The notes beneath the pieces were generated by a model. It worked only from the letters and a program-made list of their open reading frames with translations. It searched no databases and was not told the DNA's origin. A program made the translations under genes and the position numbers. A stretch of 64,000 nucleotides of DNA from Methanobacteriaceae archaeon (GTDB taxonomy: Archaea; Methanobacteriota; Methanobacteria; Methanobacteriales; Methanobacteriaceae). This document shows positions 38,781 through 48,725 of this stretch, piece by piece. The stretch is taken from positions 62,001 through 126,000 of the forward strand of contig JASEJD010000002.1 of the NCBI GenBank assembly GCA_030016715.1, read 5' to 3'. Position 1 is the stretch's first letter; every line of letters begins with the position of its first letter.

Positions 38781-40124
38781 TTAAAATATGTTCAAGCTAA
38801 ATAGGAACACTAAAACCAAGCTTATGGTTGCCAGGGGATCTGTGAGGCTAGTTGATATAGGTATTACTATATTATCTGGATCAAGGCCTAGGCGGTAAGA
38901 AGCCGTGCTTAAGAAAAAAGTCATGGAAATTATTAGAGGAGCTAAAAATAGTCCAGCCCCCGTGCTTATAAATATCAACTCATAAATTCCTAAAGAATCT
39001 ATTCCCAACCAAAAAGAAGCTATATAGGCCATTAATCCAATTAATGGATATAAAATAATAGCAAGAATTATGATTATGCCAAAATTCCTAATGGCCCCCT
39101 CAGTTGGCCGTAATTTAGCCTCAATGAATCCAGAATGCAGTCCTGAAGACAATCTTGCCCCTAATACACTGGTTAAATTACCTCCTTGATCAGAAAAAAG
39201 AGGAACTAAAGCTAAAATACTTGGATTGTCAAGTATTACTGATAATTTTGAATTTAGAATAGTACCAGCCGTTGTACCTAATATACTGCAAATAAATAAG
39301 GTGGGTATACTTTGTTTAATTATTTTTTGTAAATCTGGTTGGGCCTTTATACCAAAAAAAAATCCTGCTAACCCCATCATGATAAATATAATGAATAATA
39401 TAATATCTAAATGCGTATTCTTAATTACAAGTAAGGTTAGGGACGCTAAAAACAGTGCGGGAATGGTAAAAATATCTCCAGCAGTTGTTATAAGTGGAGT
39501 TGTAACATTATCAGGATCCCAACCATTTTCATAGCTTTTTAAAGATATTAAAGCAGTAGCAGGAAGAAGTATTATTCCGGATAGTATTCCTCCCAAAACA
39601 GAGATGATTGTAAAATCTATAATGGTCATACTTTGAAAACCAAGCAGAATACTAAACCCTTTAGCCATAAAAGCCAATAATATTGACATGATAATGGTTA
39701 AAATTATGGTAGAAGCAATATTCTGATTTAATATCTTTGATTTTTTAAGTTCAGGAGATAAAGTTCCTATATGCAAATTTGAATTCAATCTTGAACCTAA
39801 AGCGCCGAATATATTACCCCTCATACCAATTGCACCTGGTATTAATACGAGCAGCCCTGGAAAGGTCTCTAATTGCGAAGTCATCAACGTTAAAAATAAA
39901 CCTGCAAGTAATCCTCCTAAAATACTAATAAAAATAGCAATGAAACTTTCACCTAGAACTCTTTTTACATCGAAGAAAAATAATGATAACTTGTTTATAG
40001 CAAAAAAAGGTGTATAAAATAATTTTATAGTAAATTTAGATAGAATGATAACAATTTTAACTAAAATAGTTAAAATATTCTCTATAAGTTTTTTGATCTT
40101 CATGAAAAGTTGCTCTAGATTCAT
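38781..40124 (-). CDS. MgtE/SLC41-like divalent cation transporter, two-domain
   Basis: 447 aa from the ATG at 40124, with GGTGAT seven bases upstream (an in-frame GTG at 40136 overlaps that site). Two homologous MgtE membrane domains each carry the signature: [27 protein letters not shown] and [23 protein letters not shown]. About ten helices are visible. The bacterial cytosolic N and CBS domains are missing. The archaeal two-domain form would transport Mg or a similar cation. Its regulator is probably the PhoU/TrkA-C gene 45 bp upstream. Confidence 0.87.
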   Translation of the reverse strand: MNLEQLFMKIKKLIENILTILVKIVIILSKFTIKLFYTPFFAINKLSLFFFDVKRVLGESFIAIFISILGGLLAGLFLTLMTSQLETFPGLLVLIPGAIGMRGNIFGALGSRLNSNLHIGTLSPELKKSKILNQNIASTIILTIIMSILLAFMAKGFSILLGFQSMTIIDFTIISVLGGILSGIILLPATALISLKSYENGWDPDNVTTPLITTAGDIFTIPALFLASLTLLVIKNTHLDIILFIIFIMMGLAGFFFGIKAQPDLQKIIKQSIPTLFICSILGTTAGTILNSKLSVILDNPSILALVPLFSDQGGNLTSVLGARLSSGLHSGFIEAKLRPTEGAIRNFGIIIILAIILYPLIGLMAYIASFWLGIDSLGIYELIFISTGAGLFLAPLIISMTFFLSTASYRLGLDPDNIVIPISTSLTDPLATISLVLVFLFSLNIF

Positions 40125-40169
40125 CACTTGGATCACCAGTCATTATCAATTAACCCCCGCTAAACTTTC

Positions 40170-40751
40170 CTAAAGATCATCCATGGTAATTTCATTTTTA
40201 GCTAATTTTTCCAAGAGATCCGCGCCAACTTCATTTCCTTTGGCAATAAGTGTGTCTCCACTACAAAGAATTGTATTTCTATCGGGCCCATAAATCCAAG
40301 ATTCGTTTCTTCTAATTGCAATTACCCTCATTCCTGTTCTGGTAGCTAAAAGAAGCCTCCCTAAAGAATTATCTGACAGTTCTGAACCTTTTTCTATAGT
40401 TACTCTAACTATTATTTCTTCAGACTCTTCCATAACCATTTTAAAAACAGGGTGTGGTTTTATACCTTTTAAAACTAGATCAGCTATGTCCTTAGCAGAG
40501 TTGGCAATAGTTTCTGCAGCTTCACCAACTTCAAGTAAGGCTGTTAATTTCTCAGCATCTTCAACTGACCGTGCTGCTAATAGAGATTCCTTTTTAATCT
40601 CATAGTTAAGCCTATTTACCTTATTTTCTAGTTTTTTAACTTCTTCAGCAGCGTCTTTACTATTAAAAAGTAGGGCAGAGTAAGCCAGATCAACCATAAG
40701 TTCTGACATGTTCTTCATCTCAATCAAGATATCCTTAACGCTTTTCGACAC
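40170..40751 (-). CDS. PhoU-TrkA-C domain protein, likely transporter regulator
   Basis: 193 aa from GTG, with GGAGG seven bases upstream. Residues 1-95 are a PhoU-like helical domain ([32 protein letters not shown]). Residues about 105-185 are a TrkA-C/RCK-C domain ([43 protein letters not shown]), which binds small ligands such as c-di-AMP or nucleotides. It directly precedes the MgtE-like transporter and is the obvious candidate for gating it. Confidence 0.85.
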   Translation of the reverse strand: MSKSVKDILIEMKNMSELMVDLAYSALLFNSKDAAEEVKKLENKVNRLNYEIKKESLLAARSVEDAEKLTALLEVGEAAETIANSAKDIADLVLKGIKPHPVFKMVMEESEEIIVRVTIEKGSELSDNSLGRLLLATRTGMRVIAIRRNESWIYGPDRNTILCSGDTLIAKGNEVGADLLEKLAKNEITMDDL

Positions 40752-40880
40752 CTTTCATCCTCCAAATCTTGGTAATAAGATTTGATTATATTTAGTAAGA
40801 TAAAAACTTTATCAATTATAAAAAGATTAAAATATATTTTAATAGTTTAAAATTTGTTTAAAAACTAATTATAAAATTAT

Positions 40881-41948
40881 TTATTTAGTATATGTATTAT
40901 GGATGCATTCCCTTCTTAATTTTAATAGTTCTTTCTTTCTTTTTATAAGATCATCTGTCTCTTTAAGAATTTTACTCAGTTTAGGCAGTATACATTTGAC
41001 TGTTTTATTATCATGGATCCAAAAACAGTCTTCACAACTCCAAACATTCTTACCTGTAATCCATTTACCGCCAGTTGACCCATCTCCACAAGGATAAAAT
41101 GGACAATAGCAAAAAGTGCAGTTTTGTGGATGTTGGTGGCAAGGATAATACTCACATTCCCGGTTAGCACCTACTGTTATTTCACCTTTAAGAAACTTTT
41201 CATAAAAATCTACGGCTAAAGGATGGATTTCTGAAGGAACAGTATATCCTCGTGGAGTTATCATATATCCTTCCTTAACATAAGTCATTGAGTTTCCAAC
41301 TATCAAGGTAGTGGACATATTAATCTCCTTATCAATTAAATTTTTTAGAGAAGTAATTTCAACTTCAGAAGATTCATCTGTGCTTCTAACTATTCCAACA
41401 GGTGTAGATAATTTTTTATATTTAACTAAAATATTATAAGCTTCTTTAAAAGGTTTTTTTCGTGTTTTACTTAAAGGATTGTAAATTACAATTACAAAGT
41501 CACCCTTACAAGCATGTTCAACCTTTCTTTTAATTTCAGATAGAGGTGTTAAAATGTCGCTCAAACTAATTACTGAAAAATCATGTAGAGGTGCTCCTAA
41601 AAGAGATGCAGCAAAAGTTGCAGCTGTAATTCCAGGTACAACTTCTACCAAAAAACCTTCATGTTTTCCAATTAACTGAAAAAGTACATTCCCCATGCCA
41701 AATATTCCAGGATCACCTGAACTTACCAAGGCTACTTTTTTCCCTTGTAGAGATTTATTAATTGCCAGCTCGGCCCGCCTTACTTCATCCCCCATCCCTT
41801 TTTTTATGACTTCTTTACCTTCTAAAAGATCCTGGATGGGTTTTATATAACCTTTATAAGCTATTACTACTTCAGCATTTTTAATGGTTTCAATTGCTTT
41901 CACGCTTATGTTTTCTCTATTGGGTCCTATTCCAACAATGCTGATCAT
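40881..41948 (-). CDS. cbiH: cobalt-precorrin-3 C17-methyltransferase with Cys-rich C-terminal domain
   Basis: 355 aa. Residues 1-240 are the tetrapyrrole methylase CbiH/CobJ: VGIGPNRENISVKAIETIKNAEVVIAY, LVSSGDPGIFGMGNVLF, PGITAATFAASLLGAPLHDFSVISLSD. This step contracts the corrin ring in the anaerobic cobalamin pathway. Residues about 255-355 add a Cys-rich domain (CEYYPCHQHPQNCTFCYCPFYPCGDGSTGGKWI...SCEDCFWIH), similar to the small metal-binding domain found with cobalamin enzymes. GGTGATTGA precedes the ATG. The role of the extra domain is not established. Confidence 0.92.
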   Translation of the reverse strand: MISIVGIGPNRENISVKAIETIKNAEVVIAYKGYIKPIQDLLEGKEVIKKGMGDEVRRAELAINKSLQGKKVALVSSGDPGIFGMGNVLFQLIGKHEGFLVEVVPGITAATFAASLLGAPLHDFSVISLSDILTPLSEIKRKVEHACKGDFVIVIYNPLSKTRKKPFKEAYNILVKYKKLSTPVGIVRSTDESSEVEITSLKNLIDKEINMSTTLIVGNSMTYVKEGYMITPRGYTVPSEIHPLAVDFYEKFLKGEITVGANRECEYYPCHQHPQNCTFCYCPFYPCGDGSTGGKWITGKNVWSCEDCFWIHDNKTVKCILPKLSKILKETDDLIKRKKELLKLRRECIHNTYTK

Positions 41949-42009
41949 TCAATCACCGAATAATGAATTTATTCAATTAGACAAATTGAGTACTTATTAT
42001 AAGATTTAC

Positions 42010-42543
42010 TTAAATGCTCGAATTAGTGTTAGCATATAATCTACCTATAGAAACTATTTTAATAGTGTTAACATTAACTTCAACACCTTTAGCTTTCATA
42101 GTACCCACTGCTGTGGCCCGAATACTATAAGTTTCATTAGGAGCAATAACTATAGTTCCTCCTGAACTATTACTTCCAGTTCCACTGATAGATTCTTTAT
42201 AACCAGTAGCAGTGATATTTACTTGGAAGTTTTCATTACTTGTATCAGCAAAAGTAGTGACGGTTAATGTGTCCAAGTTTATACCGTCAATTCCTCCTTT
42301 TGTTTTTAGAGCTTCTGAAACTTCAATATCGTTTGTTATATTATAAGAGTCTGGTGTAGGGGTAAAAGTTGTATTTAATCCTTCAAAATTAAAAATTGAT
42401 GCTATAGCATTTATTTGAAAATCGAATAGCTTTTCTATGTCTGGTGGTTGAGATGTTACTATAGTATAAGAACTTACTAGTCCTGCTTCAAAAAACATGA
42501 AGAAGACTACTAGAAATAATATGAATTTTAGGATTCGGGGCAT
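42010..42543 (-). CDS. hypothetical secreted or membrane-anchored protein
   Basis: 177 aa, no recognised family. A basic N-terminus and a 20-residue hydrophobic segment (residues 6-27) act as a signal anchor. The remainder is Thr/Ser/Asn-rich beta-type sequence with about seven N-glycosylation sequons, suggesting an external LEA-like or immunoglobulin-like domain. GTGATCACCT stands at the ATG. It lies just upstream of cbiH on the same strand, but no functional link is visible. Confidence 0.65.
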   Translation of the reverse strand: MPRILKFILFLVVFFMFFEAGLVSSYTIVTSQPPDIEKLFDFQINAIASIFNFEGLNTTFTPTPDSYNITNDIEVSEALKTKGGIDGINLDTLTVTTFADTSNENFQVNITATGYKESISGTGSNSSGGTIVIAPNETYSIRATAVGTMKAKGVEVNVNTIKIVSIGRLYANTNSSI

Positions 42544-42802
42544 GTGATCACCTCTATCTTAGTATGTATTTAATCTAGAATTGAATTAAAATATCTTCAA
42601 AACTGTTTATATCAAGATAAAAACTTTTTAATACTATCCTAATATAAAATATTTCTTAATCGAATTTTATTATGTCAATTTATAAGTTTAATAGTTGAAC
42701 TAATTTTTATAAATTATTTTTTTAAATAAAATTTTTATTAGAATCAATCTATAATTTAAGTTAATAAATACATAGTACTAATAAGTTTTTAAGGGTTAAG
42801 TT

Positions 42803-44299
42803 ATGACCGAAGATATTATCAATAAATTCTTAGATGCAGGATTTTTAATTAATGAGAATGTATATGAAAGGCTAAATACGTATGAAAATCCCTTAGTTAT
42901 TACTGAAAAAATAATAAATTATTTAAATAACAATAATACTGATCTATTAGTCTTAACTGAAGATGATATTAAATATTATATCCAAGATTGTGATGTGTCC
43001 TTAGAAAGAGCTGTGGAAGAAGTTATTCCAAAGAATAAGGTTGTTGGAAAAAATTCCGGAATTGTTACAATAGAAAAAAAGCCAAAAAATTTTGATTTTA
43101 AAGTTTTAAAAGACACTAGTCAACAATCATATACTAATGGAGAAATAAAAGATCTTTCGAGCTATTTTAACAGTAGATTTGTCAAATTAAGAGATTTTAT
43201 AGAAAAACGGGGAAATATGCAAGATATTTCTACTATAAAAAATATTTCTAAATCTCAAGATGTTGTAAAAATTATTGGAATAGTAAATGACATAAGAACT
43301 ACAAAAAATAATCATAAAATCATAGAATTAGAAGATGATACTGATGAAACAGTAGTTCTGATACATAATGAAAATCATAAACTCTTTGAACAATCTGAAA
43401 ATATTGTAAAAGACGAAATAATAGGTATAATCGGAAGTCGGAAAGGTACTATGGTTATTGCTTCGGAAGTTATACATCCTGGAGTGCCTCGCATTGAAGA
43501 AATGGATATGAAGTTCAGTACTGTATTTATTTCAGACATACATGTTGGTAGCTCTACATTTCTAGAAAAGGCATTTTCTAAGTTTATACAATGGATTAAT
43601 GGGGATTATGGTACTCCCGAACATCTTGAAATTGCAAATGATGTTAAATATTTGATAATTGCAGGAGATATTGTGGATGGGATTGGTGTCTATCCCCATC
43701 AAGAAAAAGAATTAACTATTAAAGATATATATGCACAATATGATGAGGCAGCAAGACTTTTAGGTGAAATTAACGCAGATATTAAGATTATTATTGCACC
43801 AGGAAATCACGATGCTTCCAGGCTGGCAGAACCTCAACCATCAATACCTGTGAAATATGCTGAAGAACTATATAAACTAAAAAATGTTGAATTTGTCAGC
43901 AACCCTTCTCTGGTAAGTTTAGATGGTGTAAAAACCTTAATTTATCATGGCAGAAGCTTTGATGATTTTGCAATGACTGTTAAAGGATTGTCACATCAAC
44001 AATCAGATTTAATAATGAAAGAAATACTTGAAAAAAGACATATTGCACCAATATATGGTGAAAGAACTCCATTAGCATCTGAAATAGAGGATCATTTAGT
44101 TATTGAAGATATTCCCCATGTATTCCATACGGGCCATGTACATATAAATGCTTATAAAAAATATAAAGGGATTCATCTTATTAATTCTGGAACATTTCAG
44201 TCCCAGACAGAATTCCAGAAAATTTACAATATTGTACCAACTTGTGGAGAAGTGTCAATTTTAAATAAAGGTGTTTATAAGCAATTGAAATTTGCATGA
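42803..44299 (+). CDS. polB: DNA polymerase D small subunit (DP1)
   Basis: 498 aa. The exonuclease/proofreading subunit of the euryarchaeal replicative polymerase PolD. After a helical N-terminal region and an OB fold (about 145-220), the calcineurin-like phosphoesterase domain shows [46 protein letters not shown] and [11 protein letters not shown], with the metal ligands present. The large catalytic subunit DP2 is not in the window. The origin is 3.7 kb downstream. Confidence 0.96.
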   Translation: MTEDIINKFLDAGFLINENVYERLNTYENPLVITEKIINYLNNNNTDLLVLTEDDIKYYIQDCDVSLERAVEEVIPKNKVVGKNSGIVTIEKKPKNFDFKVLKDTSQQSYTNGEIKDLSSYFNSRFVKLRDFIEKRGNMQDISTIKNISKSQDVVKIIGIVNDIRTTKNNHKIIELEDDTDETVVLIHNENHKLFEQSENIVKDEIIGIIGSRKGTMVIASEVIHPGVPRIEEMDMKFSTVFISDIHVGSSTFLEKAFSKFIQWINGDYGTPEHLEIANDVKYLIIAGDIVDGIGVYPHQEKELTIKDIYAQYDEAARLLGEINADIKIIIAPGNHDASRLAEPQPSIPVKYAEELYKLKNVEFVSNPSLVSLDGVKTLIYHGRSFDDFAMTVKGLSHQQSDLIMKEILEKRHIAPIYGERTPLASEIEDHLVIEDIPHVFHTGHVHINAYKKYKGIHLINSGTFQSQTEFQKIYNIVPTCGEVSILNKGVYKQLKFA

Positions 44300-44344
44300 T
44301 TATTTTATAAGTTGCTTTTTTATAATCTAAGTGGAGGTTAGGAA

Positions 44345-44912
44345 ATTAAACAATTTTTAGTAAATAAAATAGTCAAAATATGTCACGACTTATATCAGCG
44401 CAAACTTGTTTCTGGAAAAGGAGGTAATATTAGCTGTAAATATAATGACTCCGATGATACTTATGTGATTATAACTGAAAGTGGCATATCCTTTAAAGAT
44501 ATGACAAATAAAAATGTGTTAATTACCGATACTTCAGGTGAAGTATTATCTGGATATAGAAAACCTTCTTCAGAACTGGGCATGCACTTAGCCATCTATA
44601 AAAAAAGACCCGACATAAACAGTATTATTCATACCCATTCACCCTATGCCAGTGGATACGCTTTTTCCGATAGAAAATTAAAAAGATTAGAAGGATTTGG
44701 AAAAATTAAAGATGAATATATTAGTATAGTTGATTATGCCCCACCAGGATCGCTTAAATTAGCAAATTATGCATCAAAGGTAATGGAAAAAGAAAATGTT
44801 GTTCTGCTAAAAAATCATGGCGTGATAACTGCAGGTAAGGATCTAGATGAAGCTACACTACTCGCAGAATTTATAGAAGAATCTGCAAAAATACAGCTTG
44901 TAAGTTTTATAC

Positions 44913-44923
<11 letters not shown>
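44345..44923 (+). CDS. fucA: class II aldolase (fuculose-phosphate aldolase family), ATT start
   Basis: 192 aa if translation begins at ATT 44345. GGAGGT lies at 44333-44338, the ideal distance, the preceding in-frame codon but one is a TAG stop, and no ATG, GTG or TTG occurs in frame before GTG 44462, which is inside the conserved domain. The N-terminal region ([24 protein letters not shown]) is required for the fold and phosphate binding. [14 protein letters not shown] and [17 protein letters not shown] carry the Zn-binding His residues. It would cleave a ketose phosphate to DHAP and an aldehyde. Its 3' end overlaps the convergent UPF0147 gene by 11 bp. Confidence 0.82.
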
Positions 44924-45167
<244 letters not shown>

Positions 45168-45390
45168 ATTATAACCTCCAGAATTAACAATTTATATGAA
45201 TACTTTATTAGTGTTATCCATGTTGGTTTATATTAACTTCCTTAAAAACCTTTTGTTATAAAATTATAGAATAATTAAGAAAACGTATTTATTAGAATCG
45301 ATTCTTAATATAGGTTAAGAGACCAGTATTAATGATTAAATAAAAGATTACAATAATTTAACGATTTTTAATGAAATGATTCTATTAGTA

Positions 45391-46383
45391 TTACATTGAA
45401 ATTGCAACTGCTACAGTTACTCCATTGTAAGCAATTTTTTTAAGAATTAAATTAGAATTTTGGCCAGCAGAAATTAATGCACATGGTTGACATACTCCTC
45501 CAACTCCAAATATTTCTTTAACAAATTCTGAATCATCATATTCGTCACTTTCAAAATTTTTTAGATTATTAAGGGAAATTATATCCAGAGGAATATTATA
45601 ATCTGCTGAAAAATTGATAATTGCCTCCTCATTTTTTTTCATTTCTGCTGTTGAAATTAAATCAATTCGTTCAAAAGGTAAATTTAAATAATCCAATGCT
45701 TTTTTAATAGCTGAACAAACTTGAAATTTTGATATGTCTTTTTTGGAGCCAATACCAACCACTAATTTTTTTGGTTTAAGTTCTAATGATTCAGATTTAA
45801 AAGATGCTATGATGAGATTATTTTTATTATTTTCAGAAATAGAATATGAATTTTTAATGATAGAATATTTATTAAAAAAGCTGAAATTAGGAGGAACAAA
45901 TAATTTGACAGTTTTATTTTCAACAAGGGCAGAATTTATAGTTTTGATTTTTTCAAAATTTTTTATTTCAAGAAAAAACCACCGAGCCAGCTCATCAATA
46001 CCAATTTTTCCATTAACATCAGTAGATGTGGTTATTACTGCATTAGAACTTATAATTTTGCTTATTTTTGATGCGTAATAGTTAGCACCGCCTAAATGGC
46101 CTGAAAGTAAACTTATAACATTGTATCCTTGGTCGTCCATTACCAATATCCCAGGATCTGTAATTTTATTATTTATCAAACTGCACAAATTTCTAACCAT
46201 TATTCCTGTTGCCATTATACCTAAAATAATATTATATTGATTAAAGATATTTTTCAAATTCATTTTAACATTTTTTTGATATATATCTACTTCAAATATT
46301 GTAGGATCGTCTTTAAGTTTTTCAGATAATATTTTTGCCAATTTAAATCCTGATGAACTTACTACAATTATAGCAATTTTCAT
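45391..46383 (-). CDS. cbiG: cobalt-precorrin-5A hydrolase CbiG
   Basis: 330 aa from the ATG at 46383 (GTGAT five bases upstream; a GTG three codons earlier is less likely). It opens the delta-lactone of cobalt-precorrin-5A and releases acetaldehyde. The N-terminal part has LGIMATGIMVRNLCSLINNKITDPGILVMDDQGYNVISLLSGHLGGAN. The C-terminal CbiG_C part has LVVGIGSKKDIS and FGVGGVCQPCALISAG. cbiB is just upstream on the same strand, forming a two-gene corrinoid unit. Confidence 0.92.
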   Translation of the reverse strand: MKIAIIVVSSSGFKLAKILSEKLKDDPTIFEVDIYQKNVKMNLKNIFNQYNIILGIMATGIMVRNLCSLINNKITDPGILVMDDQGYNVISLLSGHLGGANYYASKISKIISSNAVITTSTDVNGKIGIDELARWFFLEIKNFEKIKTINSALVENKTVKLFVPPNFSFFNKYSIIKNSYSISENNKNNLIIASFKSESLELKPKKLVVGIGSKKDISKFQVCSAIKKALDYLNLPFERIDLISTAEMKKNEEAIINFSADYNIPLDIISLNNLKNFESDEYDDSEFVKEIFGVGGVCQPCALISAGQNSNLILKKIAYNGVTVAVAISM

Positions 46384-46493
46384 TATAATCACAGTCCCGG
46401 GATTATGAATTTTTTAATGTCCTTAATGTTAAATTGTTTTCTAGTAATGAATAGGTAATATTTTTTTATATATTGAAAGTATTTTTGAAAGTA

Positions 46494-47441
46494 TTAGAAA
46501 AAAATGGTTAGAATGGATATGAATAATCCATATAAAACTGATGAAAATATAACAAACAATGCAATTGTAGTTTCTGTTAACAATATAGCTTCAGATATTG
46601 TTTCAATTTCCAATGAAGCAATATTATTCCCAAGTTCGTAGACTCCTTTTTTAATTAATTTAACATTTAAAGCTCCAGCTGCAGCTGCCATTGAATATCC
46701 TGAATTAGGACTAGGTGTATTACGAGCATCTCTTTTCATGATTTTATATGCATTTTTCCATTCTTTCTGTAAAATAAAAGCAGAAAATATAATTAAAAAG
46801 CCAGTGATTCTAGCAGGTACATAGTTAAGAACATCATCTAATTTTGCTGGAAACCAACCAATTTCAATATTTTCAGGATCCTTGTAACCTACCATTGCAT
46901 CAAGAGTGTTAACTACTCTGTAAAAAATTCCACCAAACACACTTGCAAAAAAAGAATAGAATAACGGTGAGATAACAGAATCAGTTATATTTTCAGTCAG
47001 TGTTTCAATAGCAGCAGAAATTATTTCTTCTTGAGTTAGATTAGATGTATCTCTACTTACCAATTGTGAAATAGAATTTCTAGCTTCATTTATATCTAAT
47101 TCTAAATTATTTTTAACATTTATAATTGATGTTATTAGTAATTTGATTGAAAAAGTAGAAGATAAAAGGATAGATCCTGCAATTAAATAGATAAAAAAAT
47201 TAATTTTTGCAAATTCAAGAATTATATAAGTGAATGAAATAAATATTATTAGTGTTGAAAATGTTAATATAACTCCAGACCATTTATTATTTAGTTTATT
47301 GTTAACAGACAAAAGCTTTTTAAAATAATTAATAAAATTTCCCATTAAAACAACAGGGTGAATCTTTGTAGGTGGTTCTCCAATCAATAAATCTATAAAT
47401 AAGGCAGAGATAATTATTAATAATATTTCCATGATTTTCAT
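46494..47441 (-). CDS. cobD: adenosylcobinamide-phosphate synthase CbiB/CobD
   Basis: 315-aa membrane enzyme that attaches the aminopropanol arm to adenosylcobyric acid. The signatures DLLIGEPPTKIHPVVLMGNFI at the N-terminus, SRDTSNLTQEEIISAAIETLTENITDSVISPLFY, and APAR-type FPAKLDDVLNYVPARITG are clear, as is DARNTPSPNSGYSMAAAAGAL. About five to six helices are visible. It precedes cbiG. A weak ribosome site leaves a choice between ATG 47441 and 47432. Confidence 0.93.
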   Translation of the reverse strand: MKIMEILLIIISALFIDLLIGEPPTKIHPVVLMGNFINYFKKLLSVNNKLNNKWSGVILTFSTLIIFISFTYIILEFAKINFFIYLIAGSILLSSTFSIKLLITSIINVKNNLELDINEARNSISQLVSRDTSNLTQEEIISAAIETLTENITDSVISPLFYSFFASVFGGIFYRVVNTLDAMVGYKDPENIEIGWFPAKLDDVLNYVPARITGFLIIFSAFILQKEWKNAYKIMKRDARNTPSPNSGYSMAAAAGALNVKLIKKGVYELGNNIASLEIETISEAILLTETTIALFVIFSSVLYGLFISILTIFF

Positions 47442-47495
47442 TTATATTTCTTCAATTAAAAGTCTTGTTGATTTTAAATTTAGAAAGGTGTTGAA

Positions 47496-47981
47496 ATGAA
47501 AAATTTAGACAATAAAATACAGAAGTGGCTCTCAGATGAAGGTTTATTTAGACAAAAAGTTCCTGATGATAATAGTAATTTTCATTTTCTAATCCACTAT
47601 CCAGAAGGACATGTGATGGATGTTATTCAACCAAAAGGAAAAAATGATATGGTGATTATTGGTTGTGCTACTAATGTTAGTAAGGAACATTTAGATGAAA
47701 TGAAGAAAATGTCTATAAAAGATAGAGAGGAATTTATTTGGGATTTCAGATTTAGTTTAAATCAATATTCAGTAGATTTTCAAATGCAACATCCACAAAA
47801 CGTGTTGAACAGTTTTATAGTCACCCGAGAAATATTTGAGGATGGTTTGACTAAAGAAAAATTGATATCTAACATAAAAACAATATTTCGTGCTAAAATT
47901 CAAGGTGTATGGAGAATACAGAGAAAATTTGGTGTTCATCATGACACAGAAAAAGGAGCTTCAGACTCTATGTATGTTTAA
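47496..47981 (+). CDS. DUF2299 family protein
   Basis: 161-aa soluble protein of the archaeal DUF2299 group. Characteristic stretches are KWLSDEGLFRQKVPDDNSNFHFLIHYPEGHVMDVIQPKGKNDM and EFIWDFRFSLNQYSVDFQMQHPQN. The fold resembles secretion-chaperone-like proteins, but the function is unknown. It diverges from cbiB with 54 bp between starts and borders the origin region, a location I believe is conserved in relatives. Confidence 0.78.
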   Translation: MKNLDNKIQKWLSDEGLFRQKVPDDNSNFHFLIHYPEGHVMDVIQPKGKNDMVIIGCATNVSKEHLDEMKKMSIKDREEFIWDFRFSLNQYSVDFQMQHPQNVLNSFIVTREIFEDGLTKEKLISNIKTIFRAKIQGVWRIQRKFGVHHDTEKGASDSMYV

Positions 47982-48043
47982 TCAGTTTTAAAATCAAATT
48001 TTGAATTTATTGACATAATATTAATAAAAAAATTTAATTCAAA

Positions 48044-48065
48044 GAGAGGTTCATTTCAAGTGTAA
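48044..48065 (+). repeat. ORB repeat 1
   Basis: GAGAGGTTCATTTCAAG followed by TGTAA. It is the first of three direct copies, with a spacing of about 50 bp between copies. Confidence 0.85.
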
Positions 48066-48095
48066 TAATATTTAAACCAATTAAAAAAATAGAAA

Positions 48096-48117
48096 GAGAG
48101 ATACATTTCAAGTGTAA
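48096..48117 (+). repeat. ORB repeat 2
   Basis: GAGAGATACATTTCAAG followed by TGTAA. It is the best consensus copy, 52 bp from repeat 1. Confidence 0.88.
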
Positions 48118-48143
48118 CTTTTATTATTAATAAATTTAAAATA

Positions 48144-48165
48144 TTGAGATACATTTCAAGTATAA
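48144..48165 (+). repeat. ORB repeat 3
   Basis: TTGAGATACATTTCAAG followed by TATAA. One substitution lies in the core relative to repeat 2, and the spacing is 48 bp. Confidence 0.82.
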
Positions 48166-48410
48166 TGAATAAAATTAATTAAATTAAAAGAAAGCGTTAT
48201 TTATTAATTGTAATCTCAAACTAGATGATTTTATTAAATTGTTTGTTCTATTTTTTATTATACTTATCATTTTTTTATATTTTCTAATTAATATTAATTT
48301 TTAATAAGAATATTGGATAGGTTGAACAAATTTTTTATTATATTTCTGAGAACAGCTTTAAAATTAAATTTTAAGATTTAATTTTTATTTTTTTTAATTT
48401 TTTTAATTCA
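48166..48410. other. candidate DNA unwinding element
   Basis: About 245 bp made almost wholly of A and T between the two opposed ORB groups. It has long T and A runs and no ORF. The position is that expected for duplex melting. Confidence 0.6.
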
Positions 48411-48417
48411 CACTTTT

Positions 48418-48440
48418 TTCAGTTGAAATTAGTGTCCCTC
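48418..48440 (-). repeat. ORB repeat 4 (degenerate)
   Basis: The plus strand reads TTCAGTTGAAATTAG, then TGTCCCTC. The core TCAGTTGAAAT and the pyrimidine tail are kept, in the orientation opposite to repeats 1-3. Confidence 0.65.
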
Positions 48441-48469
48441 TTATTTTCATCACTAGATCTTCATTTATT

Positions 48470-48495
48470 TTACAGTTGAAATATAAGTCTCTCTC
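48470..48495 (-). repeat. ORB repeat 5
   Basis: TTACAGTTGAAATATAAG followed by TCTCTCTC. The core is intact and the pyrimidine tail is longer than in the other copies. Confidence 0.8.
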
Positions 48496-48521
48496 TGATT
48501 TTTCATGTAATCTCTTAAGAC

Positions 48522-48540
48522 TTACAATTGAAATTATACT
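48522..48540 (-). repeat. ORB repeat 6 (degenerate)
   Basis: TTACAATTGAAATTATACT. The core differs from repeat 5 at one base and the TCTC tail is lost. The spacing of about 52 bp from repeat 5 is preserved. Confidence 0.65.
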
Positions 48541-48592
48541 TATATATTTTTTCCTTTTATGATATTTCAAATGATCTTTATATTCGAAATAG

Positions 48593-48614
48593 TTACAGTT
48601 GAAATGCACCTCTC
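48593..48614 (-). repeat. ORB repeat 7
   Basis: TTACAGTTGAAATGCACC followed by TCTC. It is the best consensus copy of the right group and nearly the exact inverse of repeat 1. Confidence 0.87.
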
Positions 48615-48696
48615 ACTTTCAATAAATATATAACCTAGTTGCAAACATTATAGTATTTTGTAGTTGGGACTCTAATATATTATTTATTTCACAATT

Positions 48697-48725
48697 ATTA
48701 ATACTAAATACATTATTGTATTAAT
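48697..48725. promoter_or_regulatory. inverted repeat upstream of orc1/cdc6
   Basis: ATTAATAC (48697-48704) and GTATTAAT (48718-48725) form a perfect 8-bp inverted repeat with a 13-nt spacer. A degenerate ORB half (ACTATTTCAAGTATTA, 48727-48742) follows. It lies about 95 bp before the orc1/cdc6 start, so a part in autoregulation is possible but unproven. Confidence 0.35.

Noticed and set aside
40826-40843. 18-bp palindrome ATTAAAATATATTTTAAT upstream of the PhoU gene
   Set aside because: It consists only of A and T in a region of the same composition and contains a TATA-like core, so symmetry is expected by chance.
45294-45305. AGAATCGATTCT palindrome upstream of UPF0147
   Set aside because: Only 12 bp, far (about 130 bp) from the start codon and without a promoter element in useful distance.
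48403-48609. Minus-strand 68-codon reading frame inside the origin
   Set aside because: Its codons are made of the ORB repeats and AT-rich spacer, with no ribosome site and no protein-like composition. The repeat array explains the sequence better.
48044-48614. Repeats as a possible CRISPR array
   Set aside because: Copies are about 20 bp, degenerate and in two opposite orientations, the spacers are AT-rich and share no length with CRISPR units, and there are no cas genes. The ORB interpretation fits all features.
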